Below the pieces are notes generated by a model. The model was not told the origin of the DNA. It made no database searches and worked only from the letters and a program-made list of their open reading frames with translations. The position numbers were made by a program, and so were the translations under genes. Source: Nitrospira defluvii (GTDB lineage Bacteria > Nitrospirota > Nitrospiria > Nitrospirales > Nitrospiraceae). Taken from it: a stretch of DNA of 64,000 bases. Positions 43,164 to 51,955 of the stretch are shown in pieces. Numbering within the stretch: position 1 is the stretch's first letter; every line of letters begins with the position of its first letter. The stretch lies in the NCBI GenBank assembly GCA_000196815.1, contig FP929003.1, positions 3,247,501 through 3,311,500 of the forward strand, given 5' to 3'.

Positions 43164-44627
43164 ATGGCGCTCAGCGCGACAGAAATTGGTTCCATTGTTC
43201 ACGAACTGGCGCCGGCCCTGGCCGACGGGTGGATCCAGAAGATCTCCCAACCGCTACCCGATTGCCTGTTGTTGGAGGTTCGTGTGCCCGGCCACACTCG
43301 TCGATTGCTCTGTTCCCTGCGCGACGGAACGGCACGGATACACCTCGTGCGCGAGAGCCTTCCCAACCCGCCGACCCCGCCCTCGTTTTGCCAACTGCTG
43401 CGGGCACGCATACAAGGCGCGCGTATCGACGGCATCACACATATCCCAGGCGATCGGATCGTTCGAATGGACCTGACAAGCCGGGATGGACCGGTGACCT
43501 TGATCGCGGAACTGTTCGGTCGAAACGCAGACCTGTTATTTCTGGATGGAGAGACACGCGTGCTGGCCACGCTTCGTCACAATAGAGACCGGGTGGGCCA
43601 GGTCTACCAGGCGCCGGCCCCGGCCCCATTTCGATCATCGTCCTCAGAAACAGCGACTCCGGCGTCGGAACCTCAGCCTCCGACGGAGGCTGATCCATTC
43701 CCGCTCTCATCCGGACTGGAAATCCTCTATCGGGAGCGCGAAGCAGAGCTGTCGCATGTCGCCCAGGTCCGCCAGCGCGAATCCGCACTACGAAAAACCC
43801 TCAAGAAACTTCTGCGTCGCATGGAGGGGCTCCGTCGCGACCTCGAACAGGCTGGACGCTACGAGCCCTACGCACGATATGGAGAACTGTTGAAAGCCAA
43901 TCTCGGATTACTGAAGAAAGGCATGACCGCCGTCTCGGTGGTGGACTATTACGATGAGCGCCTACCGGAATTGACGATTCCGCTCGATGCCACCAAGGGT
44001 CCGCAGGCCAACATGGATGCGTACTTCGCCAAATATCGGAAATTCGTCTCTGCCCAGCGCGAAATTGCACCGCGCATAGCGGCCATCGAGACGGAAGTCC
44101 AGCAACTTCAGGCCGAATTAGAGACCATCAAACATGGAAGCTGGCAGGCGCCGAGTGGTGAGCACCGAGCGACCACCGGGACACTGTCTCGGCAGGTCCG
44201 GAAGCGAGGCGCAGACGAGGAACGCCGGGGGCCGTTTCGACGCTTTATTTCATCGGACGGCCATCCGATCTTTGTCGGGCGCAACGCCCGCGAAAATGAC
44301 GAACTCACGTTCGGCCTCGCCAAAAGCGAGGACCTCTGGCTCCATGCGCGCGGCACGCCGGGCTCGCATGTCGTTGTGCGCTTGGAGAAGGGTACCGATC
44401 CGCCGCCTGAGACGATACGCGACGCCGCCACGCTCGCCCTGTTGTATAGCGATCTAAAAAAAAGCGGGAAGGGCGATGTCATTTACACTCGCCGCAAATG
44501 GGTCAAGAAATCCAAGGGCCAGGCACCCGGAGCGGTGACCGTTACCCAAGAGAAAACCATCTACATCACCCTCGACAAAACGCGTCTCGCGGCCCTCAAA
44601 GCGAGAAACACCGAAGGAAGGCCCTAG
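43164..44627 (+). CDS. NFACT-family protein (RqcH-like ribosome quality control factor)
   Basis: 487 residues, shorter than the roughly 570-residue Bacillus RqcH. The NFACT-N domain (about 1-170) opens with an LxxELxPxLxxGxIQKIxQP pattern; a helical coiled-coil middle (about 190-310, KTLKKLLRRMEGLRRDLEQ) follows; the NFACT-R (DUF814) domain carries FISSDGHPIFVGRNARENDELTF and DLWLHARGTPGSHVVVR. RqcH binds the 60S/50S-peptidyl-tRNA complex and adds alanine tails to stalled chains. The C-terminal NFACT-C part seems absent. Alternative name: fibronectin-binding protein FbpA-like. Confidence 0.87.
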   Translation: MALSATEIGSIVHELAPALADGWIQKISQPLPDCLLLEVRVPGHTRRLLCSLRDGTARIHLVRESLPNPPTPPSFCQLLRARIQGARIDGITHIPGDRIVRMDLTSRDGPVTLIAELFGRNADLLFLDGETRVLATLRHNRDRVGQVYQAPAPAPFRSSSSETATPASEPQPPTEADPFPLSSGLEILYREREAELSHVAQVRQRESALRKTLKKLLRRMEGLRRDLEQAGRYEPYARYGELLKANLGLLKKGMTAVSVVDYYDERLPELTIPLDATKGPQANMDAYFAKYRKFVSAQREIAPRIAAIETEVQQLQAELETIKHGSWQAPSGEHRATTGTLSRQVRKRGADEERRGPFRRFISSDGHPIFVGRNARENDELTFGLAKSEDLWLHARGTPGSHVVVRLEKGTDPPPETIRDAATLALLYSDLKKSGKGDVIYTRRKWVKKSKGQAPGAVTVTQEKTIYITLDKTRLAALKARNTEGRP

Positions 44628-44686
44628 ACGAAACACTTCAGCCTGCTCCGCGCCGCCTTTCCCTCACTGTTCGAGAAATGATAGAG

Positions 44687-44702
44687 TGCCCACATATGGG
44701 CA
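44687..44702. promoter_or_regulatory. 16-bp palindrome at the regulator start codon (site 1)
   Basis: TGCCCACATATGGGCA, extending to a perfect 18-bp palindrome (44686-44703), contains the regulator's ATG at 44696. The same motif recurs after the gene with 15 of 16 matches. It suits autorepression by the encoded regulator. Confidence 0.65.
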
Positions 44703-46738
44703 CCAGCACGGACAGACGAGATCGATTTCGTATTCTCAGTGCGCTGCTCCAAGCAAAAACGCTTCGGCAGTTCGATGAACGTCTTCAGCAGGAACTGGCG
44801 CCCCTCCTAGGCTGCGAGATCATCGGCCTCTACTTGTATAGTGAAAGCACGGCGGCCTTCTCGCCCGTCTCGGAAAGCCTCCGCACGCCGGCGTCGCCCG
44901 CCTATCCGATCGATCAGTTGCCCGCCGCCGGTACCATCAAAGAAGCCGCCGTGCTCGCCGGGCAGGCCATCTTCACACACGACTTGAGTGCCTCGCCTTG
45001 GGCCGAGGCACAGGCCATCGACCTCCGATCCTGCCAAGCCACCTCGGTCCTGGTGTCCCCGATCAGGATACCGGCTGAATCCCGGCCCTGCGCAACCGCC
45101 AAGACCCTGGCCGTCATGGTAGCCATCTCGCCGGGAAGGCCCGGTCTCTTTTCTGAAGAGGACCGGGTGTTTCTCGACATGCTCGGCCTTCACATCGCAC
45201 CGGTCCTGACTGCGGTCCTGGCGGCCGAAGAACGCGACACCCTGGTCGCCATCAACAGCCAGGTCGTACTGGGCACCATGACCCTGGATAATCTCCTGAG
45301 TTCGATACAACCCATTCTCCGTGAGGTCATTCCTCACGACACGACCGGCCTCGTTCGATTCATCGGCGCTCCCCACGGCCCCTGGTTCGAAATCGTGTCC
45401 TGTGAAGGCGTCGCCGTCGATCAGGAGGCGCTGAGACAATTTCCCTTCGAGCGGATGGCGCCGGCCGAAATCCTGGCCACCGGAAAGCCCCTGCTGCTCA
45501 CCGGATACAACCAGGAACGATTTGCGGAGCATACGTATTTCGAGTCACTCGGCGTGTTCTCCGCCATGCTCTGCCCGCTGCTCGTCCGCGGAACGCCGTA
45601 CGGCTTTCTGGCGATCGGAAGCAGACGGCGGAACGCCTTCTCCGAACGCGACCTGGCGCTGGCCGAACAGATCGGCTTTCACCTGTCCCACGCCATCGCC
45701 AATCTCTCAGCCTACGACCAGATCCGTCAGCTCAAGGACCAGCTGGAACAGGAAAATGTCTATCTGCGTGAGGAGATGGGCGCCTCTCTGGACCTGAAAA
45801 GCCTGATCGGCAACAGCGCCGCGCTGCAGAAATCGCTCAAGGCCATTGAGCAGGTGGCACCGACCGACTCCACGGTGCTCATCACCGGGGAAACCGGGAC
45901 AGGCAAGGAGCTGGTGGCTCAAGCCATTTATCGACTCTCGCCGCGCCAACACAAGGCGCTGATTACCGTGAACTGCGCCGCGCTCCCGCCCACACTCATC
46001 GAATCCGAACTCTTTGGTCACGAACGGGGCGCCTTCACCAACGCCACATCCCGCAAATTGGGGCGCTTTGAACTGGCGCACGGCGGCACGATTTTCCTCG
46101 ACGAAGTGGGAGAACTTCCGATCGACCTACAAATGAAACTCCTGCGCGTGCTGGAGGCCCAGGAATTCAACCGGGTCGGGGGAAGCCACACCATTCGAGT
46201 CGATGTACGCGTGCTTGCCGCCACCAACGTCGATCTGGATCAGGCCATCAAACGGGGCTCGTTTCGGGCCGATCTCTTCTATCGCCTCAACGTCTTCCCG
46301 CTGCGTCTTCCGACCTTGCGCGAACGCCGCGAGGACATCCCGCTTTTGGCCCGCCACTTTGTGAAGAAATACGGGCTGCGCCACCGGAAGCCGGTCACAC
46401 GGATTCACGGCGCGGCGTTGAATGCCCTGTCCGCCTATGACTGGCCGGGGAATGTCCGGGAGCTGGAACATGTGATCGAGCGCGCCGTCATCGTAAGCCA
46501 AGGCTCGACGATCACCGTCAATGAACTGGATGGATTGGGCCGCGGACAAGACCCGTCCCCCGGGCCGCGGACGCTCGCAGAAGCTGAACGTGCGCACATC
46601 GTTGAGACACTCTCTCGAACCAATTGGATCCTGGCGGGCAAACAAGGAGCGGCGGAGAAATTGGGACTGAAACGGTCCACGCTCCAACACCGCATGAAAA
46701 AACTCGACATCAGCCGCCCGCCTCGACAGGCCTCGTGA
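44696..46738 (+). CDS. GAF-domain sigma54-dependent transcriptional activator (Fis-type)
   Basis: 680 residues from ATG 44696 (ATG 44678 is an alternative; neither has a strong ribosome site). Two GAF domains (about 15-170 and 185-340) precede a coiled linker and an intact AAA+ domain: Walker A GETGTGKE, the sigma54 loop as GAFTNA, Walker B GGTIFLDEVGE, and the R-finger region NVFPLRLPTLRERREDIP. A Fis-type HTH (GAAEKLGLKRSTLQHRMKKL) ends the protein. It resembles FhlA/NorR-like activators; the GAF ligand is unknown. It is flanked by two copies of a palindrome and lies just upstream of an efflux operon with a sigma54 promoter, its probable target. Confidence 0.92.
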   Translation: MGTSTDRRDRFRILSALLQAKTLRQFDERLQQELAPLLGCEIIGLYLYSESTAAFSPVSESLRTPASPAYPIDQLPAAGTIKEAAVLAGQAIFTHDLSASPWAEAQAIDLRSCQATSVLVSPIRIPAESRPCATAKTLAVMVAISPGRPGLFSEEDRVFLDMLGLHIAPVLTAVLAAEERDTLVAINSQVVLGTMTLDNLLSSIQPILREVIPHDTTGLVRFIGAPHGPWFEIVSCEGVAVDQEALRQFPFERMAPAEILATGKPLLLTGYNQERFAEHTYFESLGVFSAMLCPLLVRGTPYGFLAIGSRRRNAFSERDLALAEQIGFHLSHAIANLSAYDQIRQLKDQLEQENVYLREEMGASLDLKSLIGNSAALQKSLKAIEQVAPTDSTVLITGETGTGKELVAQAIYRLSPRQHKALITVNCAALPPTLIESELFGHERGAFTNATSRKLGRFELAHGGTIFLDEVGELPIDLQMKLLRVLEAQEFNRVGGSHTIRVDVRVLAATNVDLDQAIKRGSFRADLFYRLNVFPLRLPTLRERREDIPLLARHFVKKYGLRHRKPVTRIHGAALNALSAYDWPGNVRELEHVIERAVIVSQGSTITVNELDGLGRGQDPSPGPRTLAEAERAHIVETLSRTNWILAGKQGAAEKLGLKRSTLQHRMKKLDISRPPRQAS

Positions 46739-46739
46739 G

Positions 46740-46755
46740 TGCCCGTATGTGGGCA
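46740..46755. promoter_or_regulatory. 16-bp palindrome upstream of the efflux operon (site 2, candidate enhancer)
   Basis: TGCCCGTATGTGGGCA on the plus strand; its reverse complement differs from site 1 at one base. It lies about 145 bases upstream of the -24/-12 promoter, a usual distance for sigma54 enhancer sites, with a very AT-rich stretch (46814-46855) between them where a bend could form. Confidence 0.65.
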
Positions 46756-46883
46756 TGCACCCCCACTCCTTGCCGAACTCTCGGCACTTCTCCCTAATCA
46801 TCTACTTCCGACACATTTTTTATTTATTCTCTTTCTCCTTAATTTTCAGTGACTTGTTCGTCTTTCTGACTTCCACCTGTCGC

Positions 46884-46899
46884 TGGCATCCCCCCTGCT
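46884..46899 (+). promoter_or_regulatory. Sigma54 (-24/-12) promoter of the efflux operon
   Basis: TGGCATCCCCCCTGCT matches TGGCACG-N4-TTGCT with the GG and GC dinucleotides at the exact required spacing (46885-46886 and 46897-46898). Transcription should start near 46910, only about three bases before the first ATG. Confidence 0.7.
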
Positions 46900-46912
46900 C
46901 TAGTATGCCGGC

Positions 46913-47329
46913 ATGAAGATCGTCGCTTCAGGACTGACACCAGCCACCGTGAGCCGTGACATCGAGGCCTATGTCGCCGCGAGACAGGCCGAATTGCTCC
47001 CGTCGGGCGAGGCAAGCAAAGACGGGCGCCGGTTCTCCTGGTGCGGGGAAATTCTGGACTTTCTGACCGAAGGACTGGCGGAACGATTCGCCGCTAACGG
47101 CATTACCTTCACCGATGCCTTTCCAGGCCCCTTACGGCTGATGGATGAAGACCAACAGCCGAACGGGCAACATGTGCGGCGTTTCTGGACCATCGCCCTG
47201 CACCATGGCTGTCCCGTCGCCAGGATCTGCACCTATTTTTTCCATCGACATGATCAAGTGAGCCTTCCGCAATTGCCACGCGTGGTGGCCTATGCCCCGA
47301 CCAGCCCGGCTCAGGAAGAGCAGGAATGA
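46913..47329 (+). CDS. Small protein of unknown function, first in the efflux operon
   Basis: 138 residues, no signal peptide or membrane helix. No family recognised. It has a mixed alpha/beta composition with RRFSWCGEILDFLTEGL, FWTIALHHGCPVARICTYFFHRHD and a polar tail; the Cys/His-rich centre could bind a metal. No ribosome site precedes ATG 46913 and the predicted sigma54 start is at about 46910, so the message may be leaderless or the true start may be internal. The stop overlaps the permease start by four bases. Confidence 0.6.
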   Translation: MKIVASGLTPATVSRDIEAYVAARQAELLPSGEASKDGRRFSWCGEILDFLTEGLAERFAANGITFTDAFPGPLRLMDEDQQPNGQHVRRFWTIALHHGCPVARICTYFFHRHDQVSLPQLPRVVAYAPTSPAQEEQE

Positions 47330-48456
47330 ATTACATCGCCCTCAGAATGCTCTTTGGCGATCGGGCGAAATACCTCATGCTGCTGTGCGGTCTCACCTTT
47401 GCGGTCATGTTGATCGTTCAACAAGGCTCAATTTTTTGGGGGCTCATGATCTGGTCCCAATCCAGTATCAGCAATCTCAACGTGCCGATCTGGGTCACGG
47501 ATCCAGGCATCGCGCAGGTCGATGAAGTCAAACCGATCGCCGATACCACGGTCGATCGCGTGCGCAGCATCCCCGGTGTGGAATGGGCCGTGCCTCTGTA
47601 TAAAGGGCTCTTACGGGCCAGGCTTGAGAACGGCGAGTATCACCAAATCACCTTGACAGGCCTGGACGCCGCCACCTTGATCGGCCGTCCGGCAGAAGTG
47701 CTGGAGGGCCGATTCGAAGACCTCCGGCAACCTGACGCCGTGGCCCTCGATCAATGGGCCGTCGAACGCATGGGTGGGCCAACAGTCATCACGGTCGGCA
47801 CGGTCTTCGAACTCAACGACAAGCTGGCCCGCGTCGTCGCCATTGCCAAGACGCAAAAGACCTTCACCAACATTCCGGTCGTCTACACCACCTACGAGCG
47901 CGCCTTGCGCTATGTCCCGCGAGAACGGCGCACCCTCTCGTACGTCCTCGCAAAAGCCAAAGACAGCGCGCCGGTGGACGAGGTGATCCAACGTATTCGC
48001 GACCACACTGGACTGGGCGCCTTCACCGCCGACGCGTTCGGATGGAAAACGATCGGCTGGGTGCTGAAGAACACCGGCATCGGAATCAATTTCGGCACCA
48101 CGATTCTGTTGGGCTTCGTGGTCGGGATGGCCATCGCAGGGCAAACGTTTTACCTCTTTACGGTCGAAAACCTGCGGCAGTTCGGCGCGCTCAAAGCCAT
48201 GGGCGCTTCCACCGCGACTCTGGCCCGCATGATTCTCCTGCAAGCATTCACCGTAGGAGTCACAGGGTATGGGGTCGGAATCGGACTCGCCACCGTCTTC
48301 GGGCTACTGACGGCACAAGAGGGTCAGCTCCCGTTCCTGGAAACCTGGCCACTGCTCCTGTTGGTCTTTGTTGCCCTGCTCATGATCTGCACATTGTCGG
48401 CGCTGATCAGCATCATCAAACTCGCCCGGCTTGAGCCGGCGATTGTGTTCCGATGA
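47326..48456 (+). CDS. ABC transporter permease (MacB/FtsX type)
   Basis: 376 residues. One N-terminal helix, a roughly 220-residue periplasmic domain (MacB-PCD-like, with WVTDPGIAQVDEVKPI), and three C-terminal helices (about 255-370) with the FtsX pattern VENLRQFGALKAMGASTATLARMILLQ. Such permeases work as mechanotransducers that move substrate within the periplasm through an adaptor and TolC-like channel. It overlaps the genes on both sides by four bases (ATGA) and pairs with the following ATPase. Confidence 0.88.
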   Translation: MNYIALRMLFGDRAKYLMLLCGLTFAVMLIVQQGSIFWGLMIWSQSSISNLNVPIWVTDPGIAQVDEVKPIADTTVDRVRSIPGVEWAVPLYKGLLRARLENGEYHQITLTGLDAATLIGRPAEVLEGRFEDLRQPDAVALDQWAVERMGGPTVITVGTVFELNDKLARVVAIAKTQKTFTNIPVVYTTYERALRYVPRERRTLSYVLAKAKDSAPVDEVIQRIRDHTGLGAFTADAFGWKTIGWVLKNTGIGINFGTTILLGFVVGMAIAGQTFYLFTVENLRQFGALKAMGASTATLARMILLQAFTVGVTGYGVGIGLATVFGLLTAQEGQLPFLETWPLLLLVFVALLMICTLSALISIIKLARLEPAIVFR

Positions 48457-49220
48457 CCGCCATGGATGGTTCGTCACAGTCACAGGGCCGCACAGCGGAA
48501 GGCAACGGAGCCGAGCAAGCCATCGCCGTGCAGGTCCGAGGACTCGTCAAGTCGTTCGGGTCCGGCGAGACTGCGGTCACAGTGCTCAAGGGCATCGATC
48601 TCAACGTATATTTCGGCGAACTGCTGCTGCTCGTCGGAGAATCGGGGGGAGGCAAGACGACCCTGCTGTCGGCGATCGCCGGAATCCTCGATATTGATGC
48701 CGGCGACCTCGATGTGCTGGGATCCTCGCTGACCAACATGTCGCCCGGCACGCGCACCCGTTTTCGTGGGCGAACCATGGGATTTATCTATCAACAGTTC
48801 AATCTCCTGCCCGCCTTGACGGCGGCCGAGAATGTCGCCGTTCCGCTCTTGATCCAAGGCACTCGGAAGAAGGAGGCGCTCTCACGAGGGCGGCTGATGC
48901 TTGAACGTGTCGGGCTCGGCGACCGGACCGAGTTTTTACCGCGCAACCTCTCCGGTGGCCAGCAGCAGCGCGTCGCCATTGCCCGGGCGTTGGTCAATGA
49001 GCCGCAGCTGCTGGTGTGCGACGAGCCGACCGCCGCCCTGGACGGGCCCAATGGGCAGAAGATCATGGAATTGATTCGAGATGTGGGGCGTGCCCCTGAT
49101 CGTTGCGTCATCGTCGTCACCCATGACAGCCGGATTTTTCAGTTCGGTGATCGCATGGCGGAATTGACCGACGGCCGCATTGTCGGCATTCACCCGATTC
49201 AGAGAGAGGCCACCGCATGA
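48453..49220 (+). CDS. ABC transporter ATP-binding protein (MacB/LolD type)
   Basis: 255 residues. Walker A GESGGGKTT (about 67-75), Q-loop YQQFNLLPALTAAENV, signature LSGGQQQRVAIARAL, Walker B LLVCDEPTAALD and H-switch VTHDSR are complete. The Q-loop wording is typical of the LolD/MacB/FtsE group. A roughly 25-residue polar extension precedes the domain. It energises the adjacent permease and is translationally coupled on both sides. Confidence 0.92.
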   Translation: MTAMDGSSQSQGRTAEGNGAEQAIAVQVRGLVKSFGSGETAVTVLKGIDLNVYFGELLLLVGESGGGKTTLLSAIAGILDIDAGDLDVLGSSLTNMSPGTRTRFRGRTMGFIYQQFNLLPALTAAENVAVPLLIQGTRKKEALSRGRLMLERVGLGDRTEFLPRNLSGGQQQRVAIARALVNEPQLLVCDEPTAALDGPNGQKIMELIRDVGRAPDRCVIVVTHDSRIFQFGDRMAELTDGRIVGIHPIQREATA

Positions 49221-50209
49221 CCATTCTCAACCGCGTTAGTGTCTGGCTCGCCATCGCAGGCGCGATGCTGGCGGCCTGGGTTGTCCTGACTGCCGGCAAG
49301 AACCAGCCTATGCCGACGCCGCTAGTAGAGCCACCCCGGTCTCCCTATGAAACGACCGTCGCCGCGACCGGTATTATTGAAGCCGCCAACGAAAACGTCC
49401 GTATAGGGCCGCCGATGGCAGGACTGGTGACGAACGTGTTCGTGACGGTCGGCGACCGGGTTCGTGAGGGCGATCCCCTACTTCAATTGGACGATCGAGA
49501 CCTTCGCGCGCAACTGGTGGCCCGCCAGGCCGCGATTCCACCGGCGGAAGCCCAAGTCGAAGAGCAGAAATATCGCATCGGCGATCTCGACACGCAGCTC
49601 AAGCGACTGAAATCGGTTCGGGACAGCCGGGCGGTCAGCGAAGACGACGTGAAGCGTACCTGGTACGCCTCGGAAATGGCAAAACGCGCGCTGAACCGCT
49701 ACGAGGCCACCCTCAAACAAGTCATCGCCCAGCGCGACGAAACACAGATGCTGCTGGACCGCCTGACAGTCCGCGCACCGCGGGCCGCGACGATTTTGCA
49801 GGTCAATGTCCGGGCCGGTGAATTCGCCCTGACCACCGGTGCCACCGAGCCGCTCATGCTCCTGGGCGACATACAGCAACTGCAAGTCCGCGCAGAGGTC
49901 GATGAGGTCAATGCTCCGTTGGTGGCTCCCAACCGACCCGGGATCGCCTACCTGAAGGGCAATACTGCCCAGGCCATTCCGCTGACATTCGTGCGCATCG
50001 AGCCTTATATTGTCCCCAAAAAATCCCTGACCGGAGACAACAGCGAACGGGTCGATACGCGGGTCCTCCAGATCATCTACCGCTTCGAACGGCCGGCGTT
50101 TCCGATCTATGCCGGACAGCAGGTCGATGTGTTCATCGAACGCGCACCGGACGGACCACCGGCACCAGCACCCGGCAGCGCACGTTCCGCTGAGGAACCG
50201 ACCAAATGA
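49217..50209 (+). CDS. Periplasmic adaptor (HlyD/MacA-type) of the efflux system
   Basis: 330 residues. One N-terminal helix (about 8-28) anchors the protein. A lipoyl half-motif (ATGIIEAANENVRIGPPMAGLVTNVFVTVGDRVREGDPLLQLDDRDL), a coiled-coil hairpin (about 95-180) and the second half-motif (LTVRAPRAATILQVNVRAGEFA) follow, then beta-barrel and membrane-proximal domains. It bridges the inner-membrane ABC transporter to the outer-membrane channel encoded next. It overlaps both neighbours by four bases. The C-terminal tail is rich in P and A. Confidence 0.9.
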   Translation: MTILNRVSVWLAIAGAMLAAWVVLTAGKNQPMPTPLVEPPRSPYETTVAATGIIEAANENVRIGPPMAGLVTNVFVTVGDRVREGDPLLQLDDRDLRAQLVARQAAIPPAEAQVEEQKYRIGDLDTQLKRLKSVRDSRAVSEDDVKRTWYASEMAKRALNRYEATLKQVIAQRDETQMLLDRLTVRAPRAATILQVNVRAGEFALTTGATEPLMLLGDIQQLQVRAEVDEVNAPLVAPNRPGIAYLKGNTAQAIPLTFVRIEPYIVPKKSLTGDNSERVDTRVLQIIYRFERPAFPIYAGQQVDVFIERAPDGPPAPAPGSARSAEEPTK

Positions 50210-51726
50210 AACGAGTCACGTCGCGCCGACAGCTCGCCATTTCCACCGTCCTCGTGATGTTGTCGCTGTCCGCCAGCGGGTGCCTGCAAGGCCCGAATTA
50301 CCATCGTCCACCGGTCGACACACCGGCCGACTGGACACGCATGGCTTCCGGCCCATTGGCTGCCGGAGCGACCGAGACGATGCCGGAAGCGGACTGGTGG
50401 CAGGCCTTCCACAACCAGGAGTTGACGCAGTTCGTGGAACGCGCGCTCGCACAAAACCACGACGTCCGCCGCGCCGTGTCTCGCGTGCTGGAGGGACGGG
50501 CCTCTGTCACTACCGCCGGTGCCGGCCTCTATCCACAGCTGAATGTGCAGGGCAGCTACAGCAATATCGTGGTGTCGAAAAACACCCTGGCAGGATTGGG
50601 CTTAGCCACCGGCCAACAACCGGGGCCACAGGTCTTTGCCAAGCCCGGAAGCAGTTTCGATCTCTGGAACGGGGCGGCGGACCTCCGATGGGAGCTGGAT
50701 GTGTGGGGTCGCATCCGTCGCGGGATGGAAGCCGCCTCGGCAGACGCGCAGGCGATCGAGCAGGACGCCCGCGCGATTGCGCTCACCTTGGTCGGCGATG
50801 TCGGGCAGTCGTACTTTCGAATTCGTGAGTTGGATGAGCAGATTGAAATCGCCCAACGCGCCCTCACGCTCCGACGGGACTCACTCGACATCATCACCAA
50901 GCGGGCATCAGTGGGCCTGGCTTCCGATCTGGATGTGAAACGAACGGAAGTCCTCGTCGCGGAAAGCGCGGGGCAGATCCCGGATCTGACTCGTCTGCGC
51001 GCCGTCGAATTACACCGGTTGGAGGTGTTGACGGGATCGGCGCCGGGCAGCGTAGTCTTGGCGCCGACCTCCTTGCGGAAAGTCATCGTGCAGCCGGAAA
51101 TTCCCGTCGGCCTTCCGTCGCAATTATTGGAACGGCGCCCCGACATCCTTCAGGCGGAGGCGTCACTCGTGGCCGCGAATGCCCGGATCGGTCAGGCGCG
51201 GGCCTATTTCTTCCCCACATTGTCCATCACGGGGCAAGGCGGCCTACAAAGCGCCGAGTTCGTAAACTGGTTCTCGGGAAACAGCGCGAATTTCAGTATC
51301 GGTCCATCGGTCACACTCCCCATTTTCCTGGGCGGGACCAACGTCGCGAGACTGGAGGCGGCCGAATCCCGATATCAACAAATGTTGGAAGGTTACCAAC
51401 AGACGATTTTGCTCGCCTTCCGTGAAGTGGCGGATCTGCTGGTGTCGATACAATCGCGTTCGGAACAACTTGCACGACAACGTGAGCAGGCGACGGCAGC
51501 CACGGCGGCCGTCGGACTGGCGGAGGTGCGTTATCGCAAGGGATTGGTCAACTACCTTGACGTTCTCGACGCACAACGAACGATGCTGGCCGCAGAAACA
51601 CAGCTTGCGCAAACCGAACGCGCCCGCCTCACCGACATGGTCGGCCTTTACAAAGCCCTCGGCGGCGGATGGCAGACGCCCGGCGACAATCCTCTTGCAA
51701 TGCCAACCGGCTCCGCCGCGCATTAA
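50206..51726 (+). CDS. Outer membrane efflux channel lipoprotein (NodT/TolC family)
   Basis: 506 residues. The signal peptide ends in a lipobox (LSASGC, lipidated Cys near residue 26), followed by LQGPNYHRPPVDTPADW, typical of NodT-type factors. Two outer-membrane-efflux repeats (about 75-270 and 290-490) supply the TolC-like helical barrel, including LLERRPDILQAEASLVAANARIGQARAYFFPTLSITG. It completes a tripartite efflux system with the preceding adaptor and ABC genes. Confidence 0.93.
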   Translation: MKRVTSRRQLAISTVLVMLSLSASGCLQGPNYHRPPVDTPADWTRMASGPLAAGATETMPEADWWQAFHNQELTQFVERALAQNHDVRRAVSRVLEGRASVTTAGAGLYPQLNVQGSYSNIVVSKNTLAGLGLATGQQPGPQVFAKPGSSFDLWNGAADLRWELDVWGRIRRGMEAASADAQAIEQDARAIALTLVGDVGQSYFRIRELDEQIEIAQRALTLRRDSLDIITKRASVGLASDLDVKRTEVLVAESAGQIPDLTRLRAVELHRLEVLTGSAPGSVVLAPTSLRKVIVQPEIPVGLPSQLLERRPDILQAEASLVAANARIGQARAYFFPTLSITGQGGLQSAEFVNWFSGNSANFSIGPSVTLPIFLGGTNVARLEAAESRYQQMLEGYQQTILLAFREVADLLVSIQSRSEQLARQREQATAATAAVGLAEVRYRKGLVNYLDVLDAQRTMLAAETQLAQTERARLTDMVGLYKALGGGWQTPGDNPLAMPTGSAAH

Positions 51727-51955
51727 CTCATCCACACGGCCAGTGGCAGTCCCTCCTCCGGAGCGGTCAACGCTCGCATCGCCGGCCGCCTCACAGTCGC
51801 ACCGCCACAACAGCACGGACTTTCAACTTGAATTTTTCGCACGGATAGGGCTATTTGACGGAATGCAATCCGAATTCCTCAATAGAGTTGCGGACCAGAC
51901 ACCGGTCTCGCTCTCTCGCCGAATTGTTCGTGCGACTTCTCGGAAGGAGCCTTTC

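Noticed and set aside
43058-43585. 175-codon frame before and over the NFACT gene
   Set aside because: Overlaps the NFACT gene in another frame and shows no domain.
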